A model generated the notes under the pieces. That model did no database searches and had not been told where the DNA came from. It saw only the letters and a program-made list of their open reading frames with translations. The translations under genes were made by a program, and so were the position numbers. 30,948 nucleotides of DNA from contig JBMDXQ010000137.1 of the NCBI GenBank assembly GCA_048594975.1, positions 1 through 30,948 on the forward strand, read 5' to 3'. This document shows, piece by piece, positions 7,860 to 16,463 of the stretch; position 1 is the first letter of the stretch, and every line of letters begins with the position of its first letter. Origin of the DNA: JBMDXB01 sp048594975. GTDB lineage: Bacteria > Acidobacteriota > Vicinamibacteria > Vicinamibacterales > 2-12-FULL-66-21.

Positions 7860-10049
7860 TCACCGCGTGAGCAGCCCCTGCCAACCGACAGTAACCACCA
7901 TCGGCGACGCCCCGTCATCGTAGACGAGCTCCTTAACGAGGAACTGTCGACCGTCGGGCGCCACGTCGTAGTCCCACGCGAGGCGGGCGGTTCGTCCTGT
8001 CGGCGTTTGAAAGAGGGTACGTCCGACGCTCGGTTCAAAGGGCGGATCCTCGTTGATCGGCGCCGACAGTATGTGCTGGATGTTCCTGTAGAACAATTCC
8101 ATGCCGTCACGCCGCCACCGCGGCTGGCAGCCGCCATCTTTCGAGATCCGCCACTTGGCTCCTGTTGACCGGAACGGTCGGACGTACACTTCGATCCGTC
8201 CAGACTCGTCCGACGAGTAGACCATCCACCGTCCATCGGGAGAGATCTGCGCCTCGACTTCGTCGTATGGCGTCCGGAGCAGCGGGGTCTTTCGATTCTG
8301 TGGCAGCGACAGCAACCAGATGTCGTTTCCGGTCGATTTGTTCCGGTCGACGTAGACGAGTGACTGTCCATCCCGAGACCATCCCTGGGGGAAGATGGGC
8401 GTCTCGGATTCGAGCATGATCTGATCGTCCGCAGGACTCGTGCGTGGCGGCTCGGCCAGGCTGCGCTGCCGCAAGCTCCAGACGCCCCCACGCTCGGACG
8501 CATACACGATGCGCCTGCCGTCCGGCGTCCAGAGCGGGTAGCCGTTGAAGCCGGACCCGAACGTGAAGCGAGAGGACGTGTCGCGCACGAGATCGAAGAC
8601 CCAGATGTCCGTCGTTTCCGCGTCCGCGTCCAGGACATCGATCGCGAGGTACTTGCCATCCGGCGAGAACGCCGGCGTGAGATAACGTGCCGGGGCGCCG
8701 ATCACGCCGAGGATGTTGCCGTTCCGGTCGACTTTCACGAGGCGCGTCCTCTGCATACTGCCCGCCCGATAGGTGAGCACACCCGCGGAAGCCGAGAATG
8801 GCGCGAACCGCCGGAAGGGCCCCTGAAAAAGTCCCTCAGCGAGAGGGATGGCCTGGCCTGTGACCTCCAGCCGGCGCAGGCTGAAAGGCTGGGCAACCAG
8901 CAGCGAATGGCGGACGAACAGCAGGTAGCCCGGATCCACATAGGCCGCATTCGAGGCCACCGTCGTCAGTTGCTTCCGTTCTCCTGCGCCCCCCATCGCT
9001 CCAAGGAATATCCCCTCGTGTTCCGGCCGCCTGCTGCGCACGACATAGACGAAGTGCCGGCCTCCAGGCAAGAAGTGCGGATACCAGTGGGCGGTTTCCT
9101 GCCGGGAGACGTCGAGCGTCGTAAGGGGTGCCGTATTGCCGCCCGATGAGGACACGCTATGAAGACCGCTGGGGAGCGCGAAAACGATGATCCCCTGCTC
9201 GCTCCACGTGCCGCCGGCAATGCCCTTTGCAGGACACAAGGCTTCCACGATCCCCCCGGTGACGCGGACCTTCTTGAGCTTGCCGTCGGCGAAGAATCCA
9301 ATGAACTGATCGTCCGGCGACCAGAATGGGAACGCCGCGCCTTCAGTGCCTGGCAGCGGCCGACCCGCGAAGGATTCCACCCCGTGGACCCACAGGCTAC
9401 GGGCGCCGTTGTTTGCGATCGCGACAGTCACCATGTGGCGCCCGTCTCGAGAAAGCGCAGGGTGTGGGTCGTCCGGGAAACCCGCGAATGTCGTTCCAGG
9501 CGGCGCGGACACGAGGAAGCGTGCTACCGGCGCGTGACTCGCGGCGAACCGATCACGCAGGACGATCCAAGACACCGCTGTCGCAATTGCGACGCCGATG
9601 GCCAGGCCGACGACGCCCCAGACGAGGCGTACCCGCCGTAGGCCGTGTCCTTGCCGCGGCACACAGCGGCCAGCGAGTGGATCTCTCAGGGGAATAGGGC
9701 TGACTGGTGCGATCAGGCGATAGCCGCGCTTGGGGATGGTCTCGATTACTGTCGGCCGCTCGGCATCGTCCTGGAGCGCTTCCCGGAGATCCGTAATCGA
9801 ACGGCTCAGGGCGGACTCACTGAGCGCGTCGGTGCCCCAGACGCCGGTAAGCAACCTGTCTTTGGAGAGGACCTCGTCGGGATGCTGGGCAAGGAAAACG
9901 AGCAGGTCCATCACCTTCGCCCGAACGCGCGTCTCGCTCCCTTTCCTGATGACGCGCCCCAAGCTCGGCTGGATCAACCGATCACCAATGCGGAAATCAC
10001 CCTGCACCGGGCCCTCAGGGAGCACCAATTGTACTGGAAGTGAATCCAC
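7860..10049 (-). CDS. CadC-like winged-helix membrane regulator with PD40/TolB propeller
   Basis: GTG start at 10049. Residues about 20-113 form an OmpR-type winged helix (LGRVIRKGSETRVRAKVMDLL, SRSITDLREAL, TIPKRGYRLIAPV). One membrane helix follows at about 142-164 (LVWGVVGLAIGVAIATAVSWIVL region), and the remaining 560 residues are a periplasmic six- to seven-bladed TolB/PD40 propeller with repeated SPDG/SPDD motifs (WSPDDQFIGFF, FSPDGKYLAIDV, WTPDGRRIVYAS, ISPDGRWMVYSS). Length, 729 residues, is typical. Such one-component regulators sense through the propeller and bind DNA on the cytoplasmic face; ligand and targets are unknown. It is divergent from the cupin gene, with a 179-base shared upstream region, so cross-regulation is possible. 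Confidence 0.9.
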   Translation of the reverse strand: MDSLPVQLVLPEGPVQGDFRIGDRLIQPSLGRVIRKGSETRVRAKVMDLLVFLAQHPDEVLSKDRLLTGVWGTDALSESALSRSITDLREALQDDAERPTVIETIPKRGYRLIAPVSPIPLRDPLAGRCVPRQGHGLRRVRLVWGVVGLAIGVAIATAVSWIVLRDRFAASHAPVARFLVSAPPGTTFAGFPDDPHPALSRDGRHMVTVAIANNGARSLWVHGVESFAGRPLPGTEGAAFPFWSPDDQFIGFFADGKLKKVRVTGGIVEALCPAKGIAGGTWSEQGIIVFALPSGLHSVSSSGGNTAPLTTLDVSRQETAHWYPHFLPGGRHFVYVVRSRRPEHEGIFLGAMGGAGERKQLTTVASNAAYVDPGYLLFVRHSLLVAQPFSLRRLEVTGQAIPLAEGLFQGPFRRFAPFSASAGVLTYRAGSMQRTRLVKVDRNGNILGVIGAPARYLTPAFSPDGKYLAIDVLDADAETTDIWVFDLVRDTSSRFTFGSGFNGYPLWTPDGRRIVYASERGGVWSLRQRSLAEPPRTSPADDQIMLESETPIFPQGWSRDGQSLVYVDRNKSTGNDIWLLSLPQNRKTPLLRTPYDEVEAQISPDGRWMVYSSDESGRIEVYVRPFRSTGAKWRISKDGGCQPRWRRDGMELFYRNIQHILSAPINEDPPFEPSVGRTLFQTPTGRTARLAWDYDVAPDGRQFLVKELVYDDGASPMVVTVGWQGLLTR

Positions 10050-10228
10050 GCCTCGCGGTCATATCGCCGTCCGACGTCCCGCCTCGCAGGAGGCCGTTCT
10101 GTAGCGCGAATATCCGACTCTTTTCTCGGGAATTCAGGACAGATCTCAAGCAATCGCCGGACGGGTCGGTACTCTTCGAGCGGGGGGAGGCGTCGGTGTA
10201 TTGCGTCTCCCATCAGGAGGGTGAACCC

Positions 10229-10723
10229 ATGGCATCGAGGCGGTTCGCGGTCTGTTCTGCGCTGGCGACCATGGTCCTGACGTCAGCGATCCTGGCGACG
10301 CCGCCATCCGGGCAGCTGAGCTCCACGACGATGGCGAGGGGAATGTTCGCCGACCCGGTGGACATCAAGTTCAAGGTCCAGGTCGGCAGCGAGGACGTCA
10401 TCCACGTCCCTGACGCGCAGCACACGGTCGTGGTGAATGCCGTGTACGCGCCGGGCGGCAACACCGGATGGCACAGCCATCCCGGCCCCACGGTCGTTCT
10501 GGTCAAGTCCGGCACCCTGACGCTGTATTCGGCGGACGACGCGAGTTGCTCAGGCCGCTCTTATTCGGCCGGGCAGGCCTTCATCGATCGCGGTCAAGGC
10601 CACGTACACATTGGTGTGAATCACGGGACCGTGAACACCGAATTGTGGGCGGTGTTCTTCGACGTCCCCGCTGGAGCGCCGCCTCGCATCGACGCGCCGG
10701 ACCCGGGGAACTGTTCCTTCTGA
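10229..10723 (+). CDS. Secreted single-domain cupin
   Basis: I chose ATG at 10229 because of the CAGGAGGG ribosome site just before it and because the product begins with a signal peptide (MASRRFAVCSALATMVLTSA). The mature part is a small cupin: motif 1 GNTGWHSHPGPTVVLVKSGT supplies H82 and H84, and motif 2 around QGHVHIGVNH supplies further metal ligands (H125, H127). Cupins of this type bind Fe, Mn or Zn and cover oxygenases, isomerases and sugar-binding proteins; no substrate can be read from the sequence. Two cysteines (C107, C162) could form a disulfide in the periplasm. It is 164 residues long and stands alone between a divergent regulator and a protease gene. Confidence 0.85.
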   Translation: MASRRFAVCSALATMVLTSAILATPPSGQLSSTTMARGMFADPVDIKFKVQVGSEDVIHVPDAQHTVVVNAVYAPGGNTGWHSHPGPTVVLVKSGTLTLYSADDASCSGRSYSAGQAFIDRGQGHVHIGVNHGTVNTELWAVFFDVPAGAPPRIDAPDPGNCSF

Positions 10724-10977
10724 GGGAGGATCAACGCACCCATGGCGGCACTTGCCGCAGGTCCTGGGTCGCCACGTGCGTCCGCCTGCTTCGTGTGCCG
10801 CCTTCGTCGCCCGCCGGCCTCGGCTCTGGCCTGGGTGAGAGGGGCGTGGACACGGTGCCGGGAGCGACCAGTGCCCCGCCGCGGCATCAGCCCGGGTGCG
10901 GCAAATCTCGCTTGATCCGGTGAACGCCAATCCCCATACTCGGGCGTGCTCGCGGAGCGCACACGAGGAGGGTTCCG

Positions 10978-12006
10978 ATGATCGCTCACCGACAGTTGGC
11001 GTCGCTCTCAAAACGGTTCGTCGTGTTCTCGTTCGCGTTGCTGGCGCTGACGCTGGCCAGCGGCTCCGGCTCGCACGCGCAAAGCCGGCAGGCCCTCGAA
11101 GTTCTACATGAACGTCTGTTGCCGCTGTTCGAGCTGGCTGGAGTCGTCTTCACCGATGCCGACGAAACGAGTGGCCGACTCGTCGTGGGTGTCTTGGATC
11201 GCGGCGCCGACGGCCTCGTGCGCGGTCAGCTTGCCCGGCTGGGCGTGCCGTCGGAGTCGGTGGACCTCGTCGAAACCGAGCCCATTGCGCGCGTGGCGAC
11301 GCTCCGAAACAAGGTACGGCCGGTCGTGGCGGGTTTGCAGATTCGCTTCTCTCAATACCTGTGCAGCCTCGGCTTCAATGCCTGGCTCGAGTCGACAGCC
11401 GGCTATGTCACGGCCGCTCACTGCAGCACCAATCAGGGCACCGTCGACGGCACGGAGTACTACCAACCGCTCAATCAGGTGCCTGACGAATTCATCGGCA
11501 CCGAGGTGGCGGATCCAGCGTTCTTCCGCTTCGTTGATGGCTGTCCGCGGGGACGGCGATGCCGCTATTCCGATTCCAACTTCAGCGCCGGCAATAGCGC
11601 CGTGGCCTTCACGCTGGGCGCGATCGCCCGCACGACCGGCCCGAACACCGGATCGCTGGAGATTACCGGGGAGTTCACGATCAGCGGGGAGGGGGCCGCG
11701 ACAGTGGAGGAGACGGCGAACAAGGTCGGCCGCACCACCGGGTGGACTCAGGGCCGAGTGACTCGTACCTGCGCCCACACCGGCGTGTTGGGCTCGAACA
11801 TCGTGCTTCTCTGCCAGGACTTCGTCGAAAACACCCAGCAAATCGTCGCCGGCGGCGACAGCGGTTCCCCGGTGTTCCGTATCAACAAGAGTGGCCGGGT
11901 GACACTGCTCGGCAACCTCTGGGGCGGCAATTCATCGGGCACGCTGTTCGTCTACAGCCCGATTGCCAACATCGAGCGCGAGCTAGGACCGTTGACGACG
12001 TTCTGA
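10978..12006 (+). CDS. Secreted trypsin-like (S1/streptogrisin-like) serine protease
   Basis: ATG at 10978 follows GAGGAGGG. The 342-residue product has a signal peptide with likely cleavage near SHAQ (residues 32-36), a propeptide-like region (about 37-118, with the VLHERLLPLF and LVVGVLDRGADGLV stretches seen in alpha-lytic/streptogrisin prodomains), then a chymotrypsin-fold domain. The triad is visible: H148 in TAAHC, D179 in EVADPAFF and S295 in GGDSGSPVF. NKVGRTTGWTQGRV is the streptogrisin-type strand before the active-site serine. Several cysteines (130, 149, 189, 195, 265, 279) suggest disulfides. It is probably a self-maturing exported protease for protein degradation. It has its own ribosome site and no obvious operon partner. 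Confidence 0.9.
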   Translation: MIAHRQLASLSKRFVVFSFALLALTLASGSGSHAQSRQALEVLHERLLPLFELAGVVFTDADETSGRLVVGVLDRGADGLVRGQLARLGVPSESVDLVETEPIARVATLRNKVRPVVAGLQIRFSQYLCSLGFNAWLESTAGYVTAAHCSTNQGTVDGTEYYQPLNQVPDEFIGTEVADPAFFRFVDGCPRGRRCRYSDSNFSAGNSAVAFTLGAIARTTGPNTGSLEITGEFTISGEGAATVEETANKVGRTTGWTQGRVTRTCAHTGVLGSNIVLLCQDFVENTQQIVAGGDSGSPVFRINKSGRVTLLGNLWGGNSSGTLFVYSPIANIERELGPLTTF

Positions 12007-12064
12007 CCCGCAGCGCGGTCTCGGGTTCCTGATGATCGTCATCCGGGTGATGGAGAGCATTCGT

Positions 12065-12080
12065 CCGGTTCAACCGGCGC
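12065..12080. repeat. Short palindrome CCGGTTCAACCGGCGC
   Basis: CCGGTT and AACCGG arms flank one base, 66 bases before the chosen permease start. A copy differing at one base (CCGGTTTAACCGGCGC) lies at 26512-26527, just before the YCII gene. A shared operator is possible, but such pairs can arise by chance at this GC content. Confidence 0.3.
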
Positions 12081-12146
12081 GTGATTCACCCCCGCCCGAC
12101 GTTTGAGACACCCGTATTCACGTTCCCGACAAGTTCGGGGGGCGAG

Positions 12147-14693
12147 ATGACCCAACCCTGCCGTGACCGCGGGCGAGAAGAACCCTGGTGGAGCCTCTGG
12201 GGCAGTCTGCTGCTGGATCTCGTACGGACCGCACCCTCAGAGCACCTCACGATGCTGAGGCAGGATCTTCGCCACGCGTGGCGCGGCCTCCTGCGGACAC
12301 CGGTCATCACCGCGACGGCGGCGCTGACGCTGGCGCTCGGCGTCGGCGCGAGCACGGCGGTCTTCAGCGTCGTGCATGCCGTTCTGTTGCGCCCGCTGCC
12401 CTACCCGGAAGCGGACAGGCTCGTCGAGCTCTTCGAGTCGAATCTCAAGACCGGCGTGCCGTCCATTCGTGTCTCGGCGCTCAACTATCTGTCCTGGGCG
12501 GAGCGCTCGAAGAGCTTCGAGGCAATCGCCGCATTCGGGAGCACAGCCCTGACTCTGACCGACGACGGTGATCCCGAGCTGCTGGGCGGCAGCGTCGTGA
12601 CCGCGTCGCTGTTCGACGTCCTGCGCGTCCCCCCGATCGTTGGCCGGACCCTGCAGCCGGAAGACGAGCAGCGGGCCAGTTCTCGAGTCGTGGTCCTCAG
12701 CGAAGCGCTGTGGCGAGCCCGGTTTGGCGGCGACCACGGAATCATCGGGCGGTCGCTCACGCTCGACGGCCAACGCTATCAAGTCGTCGGCGTCATGCCC
12801 CGGACCTTCCGCGAGGTCGGACGACAGCAGGCGACCGCGACTGCAGCCGGGCAGATCTTCGTGCCGATGGTGATCGATCAAACGCAGGAGAACCGCGGTA
12901 ACCATACGCTCCGCGTTGTTGGCCGATTGCGTCGTGGTGTGACGCTCGAGCAGGCGCGCGACGAGATGCGCGCCGTGTCGGCCGCATTGGGGCAGGAGTT
13001 TCCCGCGACCAACACGAGCTGGGGCGCGCGGATCGAGACGCTTTCCAACACCAGTCTCGAGCCTTATGTGCGTCGCTCGTTGCTCCTCGTGCTCGGCGCA
13101 GTGGCGATGGTGTTCCTCATCGCCTGTGCCAACGTCGCGAACCTGATGCTGGTACGAGGGTCGCGACGTCGCGCCGAACTCGTCGTGCGCACCGCACTCG
13201 GAGCTGGCCGCTCGCGGCTGGTCCGCCAGCTGCTCACGGAAAGCAGCTGCCTGGCGCTGATCAGCGGCGCGGCCGGGGTGCTCGTCGCCGCGATCGCTCA
13301 CCCGCTCGTGCGCCGCCTGCTTCCGCCGACGCTGCCTCGCGTCGACGAGATGCGCCTCGACGTCAACGTCCTCGCGTTCGGGCTGCTCATCTCGATCGCG
13401 AGTGCAATCGTCTTCGGCGTTGTTCCGGCTCTCCGCGCGTCGCGACTCGATCTGGCGAATGCGGTGATGCTCGGCCGGGCGACGGCGGATTCATCCCGAG
13501 CGCGGCTGCGGCAGGTTCTGACTGCCGCGCAGGTCGCGCTCGCGACCATGCTCCTGGTCGGCGCTGCGCTGCTGTTGCAGGGGTTCGTCCGCCTGCAACG
13601 AGTCCCCCTGGGGTTCGAGCCGGACGATGTCCTGACCGCACGCATATCGTTGCCCAGAAGTCGGTACCCGGACGCCCAGCGGGCGGGGCAGTTCTACGAA
13701 CGGCTCGTCAACACGCTCCAGGCGTCCCCGCGGATGCGGTCGGTTGGCCTGGCTACCAGCGCACCGTTCGCGCCGGGCGTCCGCGCATCGTTTCGGCCGG
13801 CCAATCGGAGCAAAGCGCCCGGGTCGACCGCCGACATCGAGGACGGCGCCGAACACATCGTGAACGGAGAGTACTTCCGGGTTCTCGGGATCCCGTTACT
13901 GGCAGGCCGGACCTTCGACGAACGCGACACGCCTGGCGCACCCGGAGTCGCGATCCTAAGCCAACGCCTGGCCCGGTTGTTCTGGCCCGACTCGAATCCT
14001 CTCGGTCAGATTGTCGAACGGAGTGGACGCGCCTTCGAGATAGTCGGCGTCGTCGGCGATGTTCGCGGGTCGGACACCCAGGGGGCTCGTGGAGGCGGTC
14101 CCGATCGTGAGCCTCGCGCGGCGGCCTATTTCGCGGCTGGCCAGCAGCCGCTGCGTTCAATGACCCTCCTCGTCCGTCCGAGCGGTGAGCCCACCAGTGC
14201 CGTCGCCTCGATCCGCCAGGCGGTGCGCCAGCTCGATCCCACGCTGGCCGTGCAGCAGGTCCGTCCCTTGCGAGACTGGCTGGCAGAAAGCGTCGCGCCA
14301 ACTCGCCTCACGACGCGGTTGGCGGCCTTGTTCGCTGTCAGCGCGCTGCTGCTCGCGTCCGTCGGCATCTACGGGGTGCTCGCGCATACGGTCGCGTCAC
14401 GAACCAAGGAGATCGGCGTGCGCATGGCGATCGGCGCCACTCCGCGAAGCGTCATCGGCCTCGTGTTGGGGGAAGCAATGACGTGGGCGGGCAGCGGCAT
14501 ACTGCTCGGCCTGCTTGGCGCGTTGGCTGCCGCCAGACTCGTCGCCACACTGTTGTTCGATGTCAACGCGCGCGATCCGGTCACGTTTGCAGCGGTCGGC
14601 GGGGCTGTGGCGCTCGTGGCGTTGGGCGCTTCCGCGATCCCAGCGCTGCGCGCCGTACGGATCGATCCGACGGTAGCGATGCGAGCGGAATAG
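12147..14693 (+). CDS. MacB-like ADOP-family ABC transporter permease
   Basis: ATG at 12147 has GGGGGGCGAG just upstream; GTG 12081 or ATG 12252 are alternatives. The 848-residue product carries DLVRTAPSEHLTMLRQDLRHAWRGL, the usual lead-in to the first membrane helix (ALTLALGVGASTAVFSVV), a MacB periplasmic domain, a first FtsX block (LLVLGAVAMVFLIACANVANLMLVRGSRR), a linker, a second periplasmic domain and a final FtsX block (IYGVLAHTVASRTKEIGVRMAIGATPRSV) ending in IDPTVAMRAE. This duplicated MacB/FtsX layout is the ADOP family, abundant in Acidobacteria, thought to couple to a separate LolD/MacB-type ATPase. No ATPase gene and no padR gene are adjacent. The N-terminal part before DLVRTAP looks shortened compared with relatives that carry an extra soluble domain. 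Confidence 0.92.
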   Translation: MTQPCRDRGREEPWWSLWGSLLLDLVRTAPSEHLTMLRQDLRHAWRGLLRTPVITATAALTLALGVGASTAVFSVVHAVLLRPLPYPEADRLVELFESNLKTGVPSIRVSALNYLSWAERSKSFEAIAAFGSTALTLTDDGDPELLGGSVVTASLFDVLRVPPIVGRTLQPEDEQRASSRVVVLSEALWRARFGGDHGIIGRSLTLDGQRYQVVGVMPRTFREVGRQQATATAAGQIFVPMVIDQTQENRGNHTLRVVGRLRRGVTLEQARDEMRAVSAALGQEFPATNTSWGARIETLSNTSLEPYVRRSLLLVLGAVAMVFLIACANVANLMLVRGSRRRAELVVRTALGAGRSRLVRQLLTESSCLALISGAAGVLVAAIAHPLVRRLLPPTLPRVDEMRLDVNVLAFGLLISIASAIVFGVVPALRASRLDLANAVMLGRATADSSRARLRQVLTAAQVALATMLLVGAALLLQGFVRLQRVPLGFEPDDVLTARISLPRSRYPDAQRAGQFYERLVNTLQASPRMRSVGLATSAPFAPGVRASFRPANRSKAPGSTADIEDGAEHIVNGEYFRVLGIPLLAGRTFDERDTPGAPGVAILSQRLARLFWPDSNPLGQIVERSGRAFEIVGVVGDVRGSDTQGARGGGPDREPRAAAYFAAGQQPLRSMTLLVRPSGEPTSAVASIRQAVRQLDPTLAVQQVRPLRDWLAESVAPTRLTTRLAALFAVSALLLASVGIYGVLAHTVASRTKEIGVRMAIGATPRSVIGLVLGEAMTWAGSGILLGLLGALAAARLVATLLFDVNARDPVTFAAVGGAVALVALGASAIPALRAVRIDPTVAMRAE

Positions 14694-14841
14694 CGCGGTC
14701 CTCGTGCCTCGAACCCCTCAAAACGTCCCTGCAGTCAGGCTGCGGCAGAACGGTTGAGCTGGGTCCCCGGGTCGGGTCGCCCGGCCGCGATGACCACCGC
14801 GTGTTTACACGAATCGATCGCGCACATTGCGCGGAATCTTC

Positions 14842-14870
14842 TTGACCCGCGCGGGAACCGGCTCCAGAAT
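14842..14870 (+). promoter_or_regulatory. Candidate sigma70-type promoter for the secreted protein gene
   Basis: TTGACC (14842-14847), a 17-base spacer and CAGAAT (14865-14870) lie about 55 bases before the chosen ATG at 14926. The match is 5/6 and 4/6 to the standard hexamers. Confidence 0.45.
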
Positions 14871-14925
14871 TCACGCGCCTTCTCCGATACCACCAGGCAT
14901 ACCGTTCATCCATCGGAGGTCACCC

Positions 14926-15648
14926 ATGCTCAAAAGGCTCACCGCACGCAACACGACCTGGCTAGTTCTTTCCTTCATAACAATCGGGGCCATCGCCGCG
15001 ACGTCCCTCACATCGGCGCAGAATGCCGCCTCGAACAAAGCGTTCTTTGCCAAGAGTCTCGATCAGATCGCGCTCGGTGCGATCAGCGGGGACGGCTACG
15101 GCCCTGTGGTCACGTTGTTCGACGTTCCAGCAGCGCTCAAGACCTCGAACGGCGGCGCCGTCTCGGCGACCCTCTCGATGGAGGCGGCGCTGTGGACTTA
15201 CAACCTGACCAATGCCATCGTCAACGGTGGACGAGCGAGCAGCAGCTCGCGCGCGGCTATCAAGGCCTGGATCGAGGTCGATGGCGAACAGATGGAGCCC
15301 GGCATGGTCGTTTACGCCGATCGGCTGCAGGCCACCGGACTCACCGTCAATCTCGCCTGTCAGACGAGCGAGCCCGGTGAAACGTGCATCGTCACCGGGA
15401 ACGTGTTGCTCGAACTGTTCCAGCGGACCAAAGGCGCCCAGGCATTCACGTTCTTCAAGGGCCCGTTGAGCCCGATAATCCACCACGTCACAGCCAAGGC
15501 GCAGGGATTGATCGAATGCCGGAACAACGGCGCGGTCATTCCGTGCCCGGCGGGGACGCTGGACGGATACACCGACGCCCACACGATGGCCGCGATCGGG
15601 AAGGCGACTCTGGTCATCGAAGAGCAGCAGAACTGGGGCAGCCAGTAG
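14926..15648 (+). CDS. Secreted protein of unknown function
   Basis: The ATG at 14926 is preceded by CGGAGGTCA, a good ribosome site, and opens a signal peptide (MLKRLTARNTTWLVLSFITI..., cleavage likely near TSAQN), so I prefer it over the earlier start at 14827. The mature part of about 210 residues is rich in small residues, has paired cysteines (CQTSEPGETC; CRNNGAVIPC) and segments such as AIKAWIEVDG and VYADRLQATGLTVNLAC that look like beta strands. I recognise no family. It is probably periplasmic or extracellular with two disulfides. It stands alone, with a candidate promoter upstream. Confidence 0.75.
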   Translation: MLKRLTARNTTWLVLSFITIGAIAATSLTSAQNAASNKAFFAKSLDQIALGAISGDGYGPVVTLFDVPAALKTSNGGAVSATLSMEAALWTYNLTNAIVNGGRASSSSRAAIKAWIEVDGEQMEPGMVVYADRLQATGLTVNLACQTSEPGETCIVTGNVLLELFQRTKGAQAFTFFKGPLSPIIHHVTAKAQGLIECRNNGAVIPCPAGTLDGYTDAHTMAAIGKATLVIEEQQNWGSQ

Positions 15649-16107
15649 ATTCTCCGGGTGTTGACGACCCGGCCAGGGTTGGACGCGGCGAATGGGCGAG
15701 GGTTGCATCCAGCGGTCTGGACGTTCCATCGCTCATTCCCGCTCCTGCCCGCTGGCCGGACCTGACGCAACCAGCGAACCAGCGATTCACACCCTCGCCC
15801 ATCGGGTCCGCCACCCCTCGGTCGTTCTGCTGACCGATCCTTCTTAACCACTGAAGGCCGCGATCGTGTCGACACGCGGCGCGCGGCGTGCCGCCATATA
15901 GCCCGCGAGCACTGAGGAGCGTAGATTTTCGCCATACGGCCTCGAATTGTCCTGCATTCACTCCCACGGCATATCAGAGGCGGTAGAGCCCGCGCGGGGC
16001 CCAACGCTGGCCCTCGCCGCTCGGGCATGCAAGGCGAACTGGCTTGATCTGGAGACGCCGCCGCCGACGTTCCGTGAACCTTTTCGTGTCAGCACCGTCT
16101 ATTCCCC
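15649..16107. other. 459-base stretch: inverted repeat and permease scrap, no intact gene
   Basis: ATGGGCGAGGGT (15692-15703) and ACCCTCGCCCAT (15791-15802) are perfect 12-bp inverted repeats 87 bases apart. A minus-strand frame ending at 15844 resembles the C-terminus of an ADOP permease. The final bases carry a weak TGAACC/TCTATT promoter-like pair (16075-16080 and 16098-16103) before the padR gene. Confidence 0.5.
15844..15925 (-). pseudogene. Possible C-terminal scrap of an ADOP permease
   Basis: Read on the minus strand, the frame gives VLAGYMAARRAPRVDTIAAF followed by two residues and TAA at 15844-15846. ADOP permeases usually end with a similar A-x-Y-x-P-A-R-R-A-x-R-V-D-P stretch. Only about 20-25 residues match and upstream reading soon loses similarity, so this is a remnant at best. 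The opposite-strand frames show nothing better. Confidence 0.4.
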
Positions 16108-16461
16108 ATGGCAATCTACAAGAGAGTCGACGTGAGCGATCGGACCGACGTCCTGCAAGGCACCCTTGATCTCTTGATCATGAAAACGATTGCCCTCGAG
16201 CCGATGCACGGCTGGGCAATCGCGCAGCGCATCCAGCAGTTTTCGGACGACTTGCTGCGCGTCCAGCAGGGCTCGCTCTATCCCGCGCTGCACCGGCTCG
16301 AGCACCAGGGCTGGATTACCGCGGAGTGGGGTGCGTCGGAGAACAACCGTCGCGCCCGTTTCTACTCGCTGACGAAGGCCGGCCGGCAGCAGCTGGCCTT
16401 CGAGGTCTCGAAATGGGATCGCCTCTCGGCCGGCGTCAACCTGGTGCTGCAGAGGAGCTGA
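16108..16461 (+). CDS. PadR-family transcriptional repressor
   Basis: A 117-residue winged-helix protein with the family hallmarks: DVLQGTLDLLIMKTIALEPM, HGWAIAQRIQQ, VQQGSLYPALHRLEHQGWI and ASENNRRARFYSLTKAG. ATG at 16108 has no Shine-Dalgarno sequence; a -10-like TCTATT ends only four bases before it, so the transcript may be leaderless. A GTG at 16132 is an alternative start. The gene is followed after two bases by the permease gene at 16464, the standard padR-ADOP operon of Acidobacteria, so it probably represses its own operon and is released by a small ligand, which is unknown. It is the intact counterpart of the damaged copy at 7413. Confidence 0.92.
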   Translation: MAIYKRVDVSDRTDVLQGTLDLLIMKTIALEPMHGWAIAQRIQQFSDDLLRVQQGSLYPALHRLEHQGWITAEWGASENNRRARFYSLTKAGRQQLAFEVSKWDRLSAGVNLVLQRS

Positions 16462-16463
16462 CC

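Noticed and set aside
10742..10915. Small plus-strand frame after the cupin gene, with a GGAGG upstream
   Set aside because: Arg/Pro/Ala-rich product without pattern; spacing to the ribosome site is long. The 254-base gap is left unannotated.
12001..12060. Possible terminator after the protease gene (ACCCG/CGGGT and GATGA/TCATC arms)
   Set aside because: Stems of only five pairs and no T-run.
15360..16028. 222-codon minus-strand frame overlapping the secreted-protein gene
   Set aside because: Antisense shadow; the plus-strand gene has signal peptide, ribosome site and promoter.
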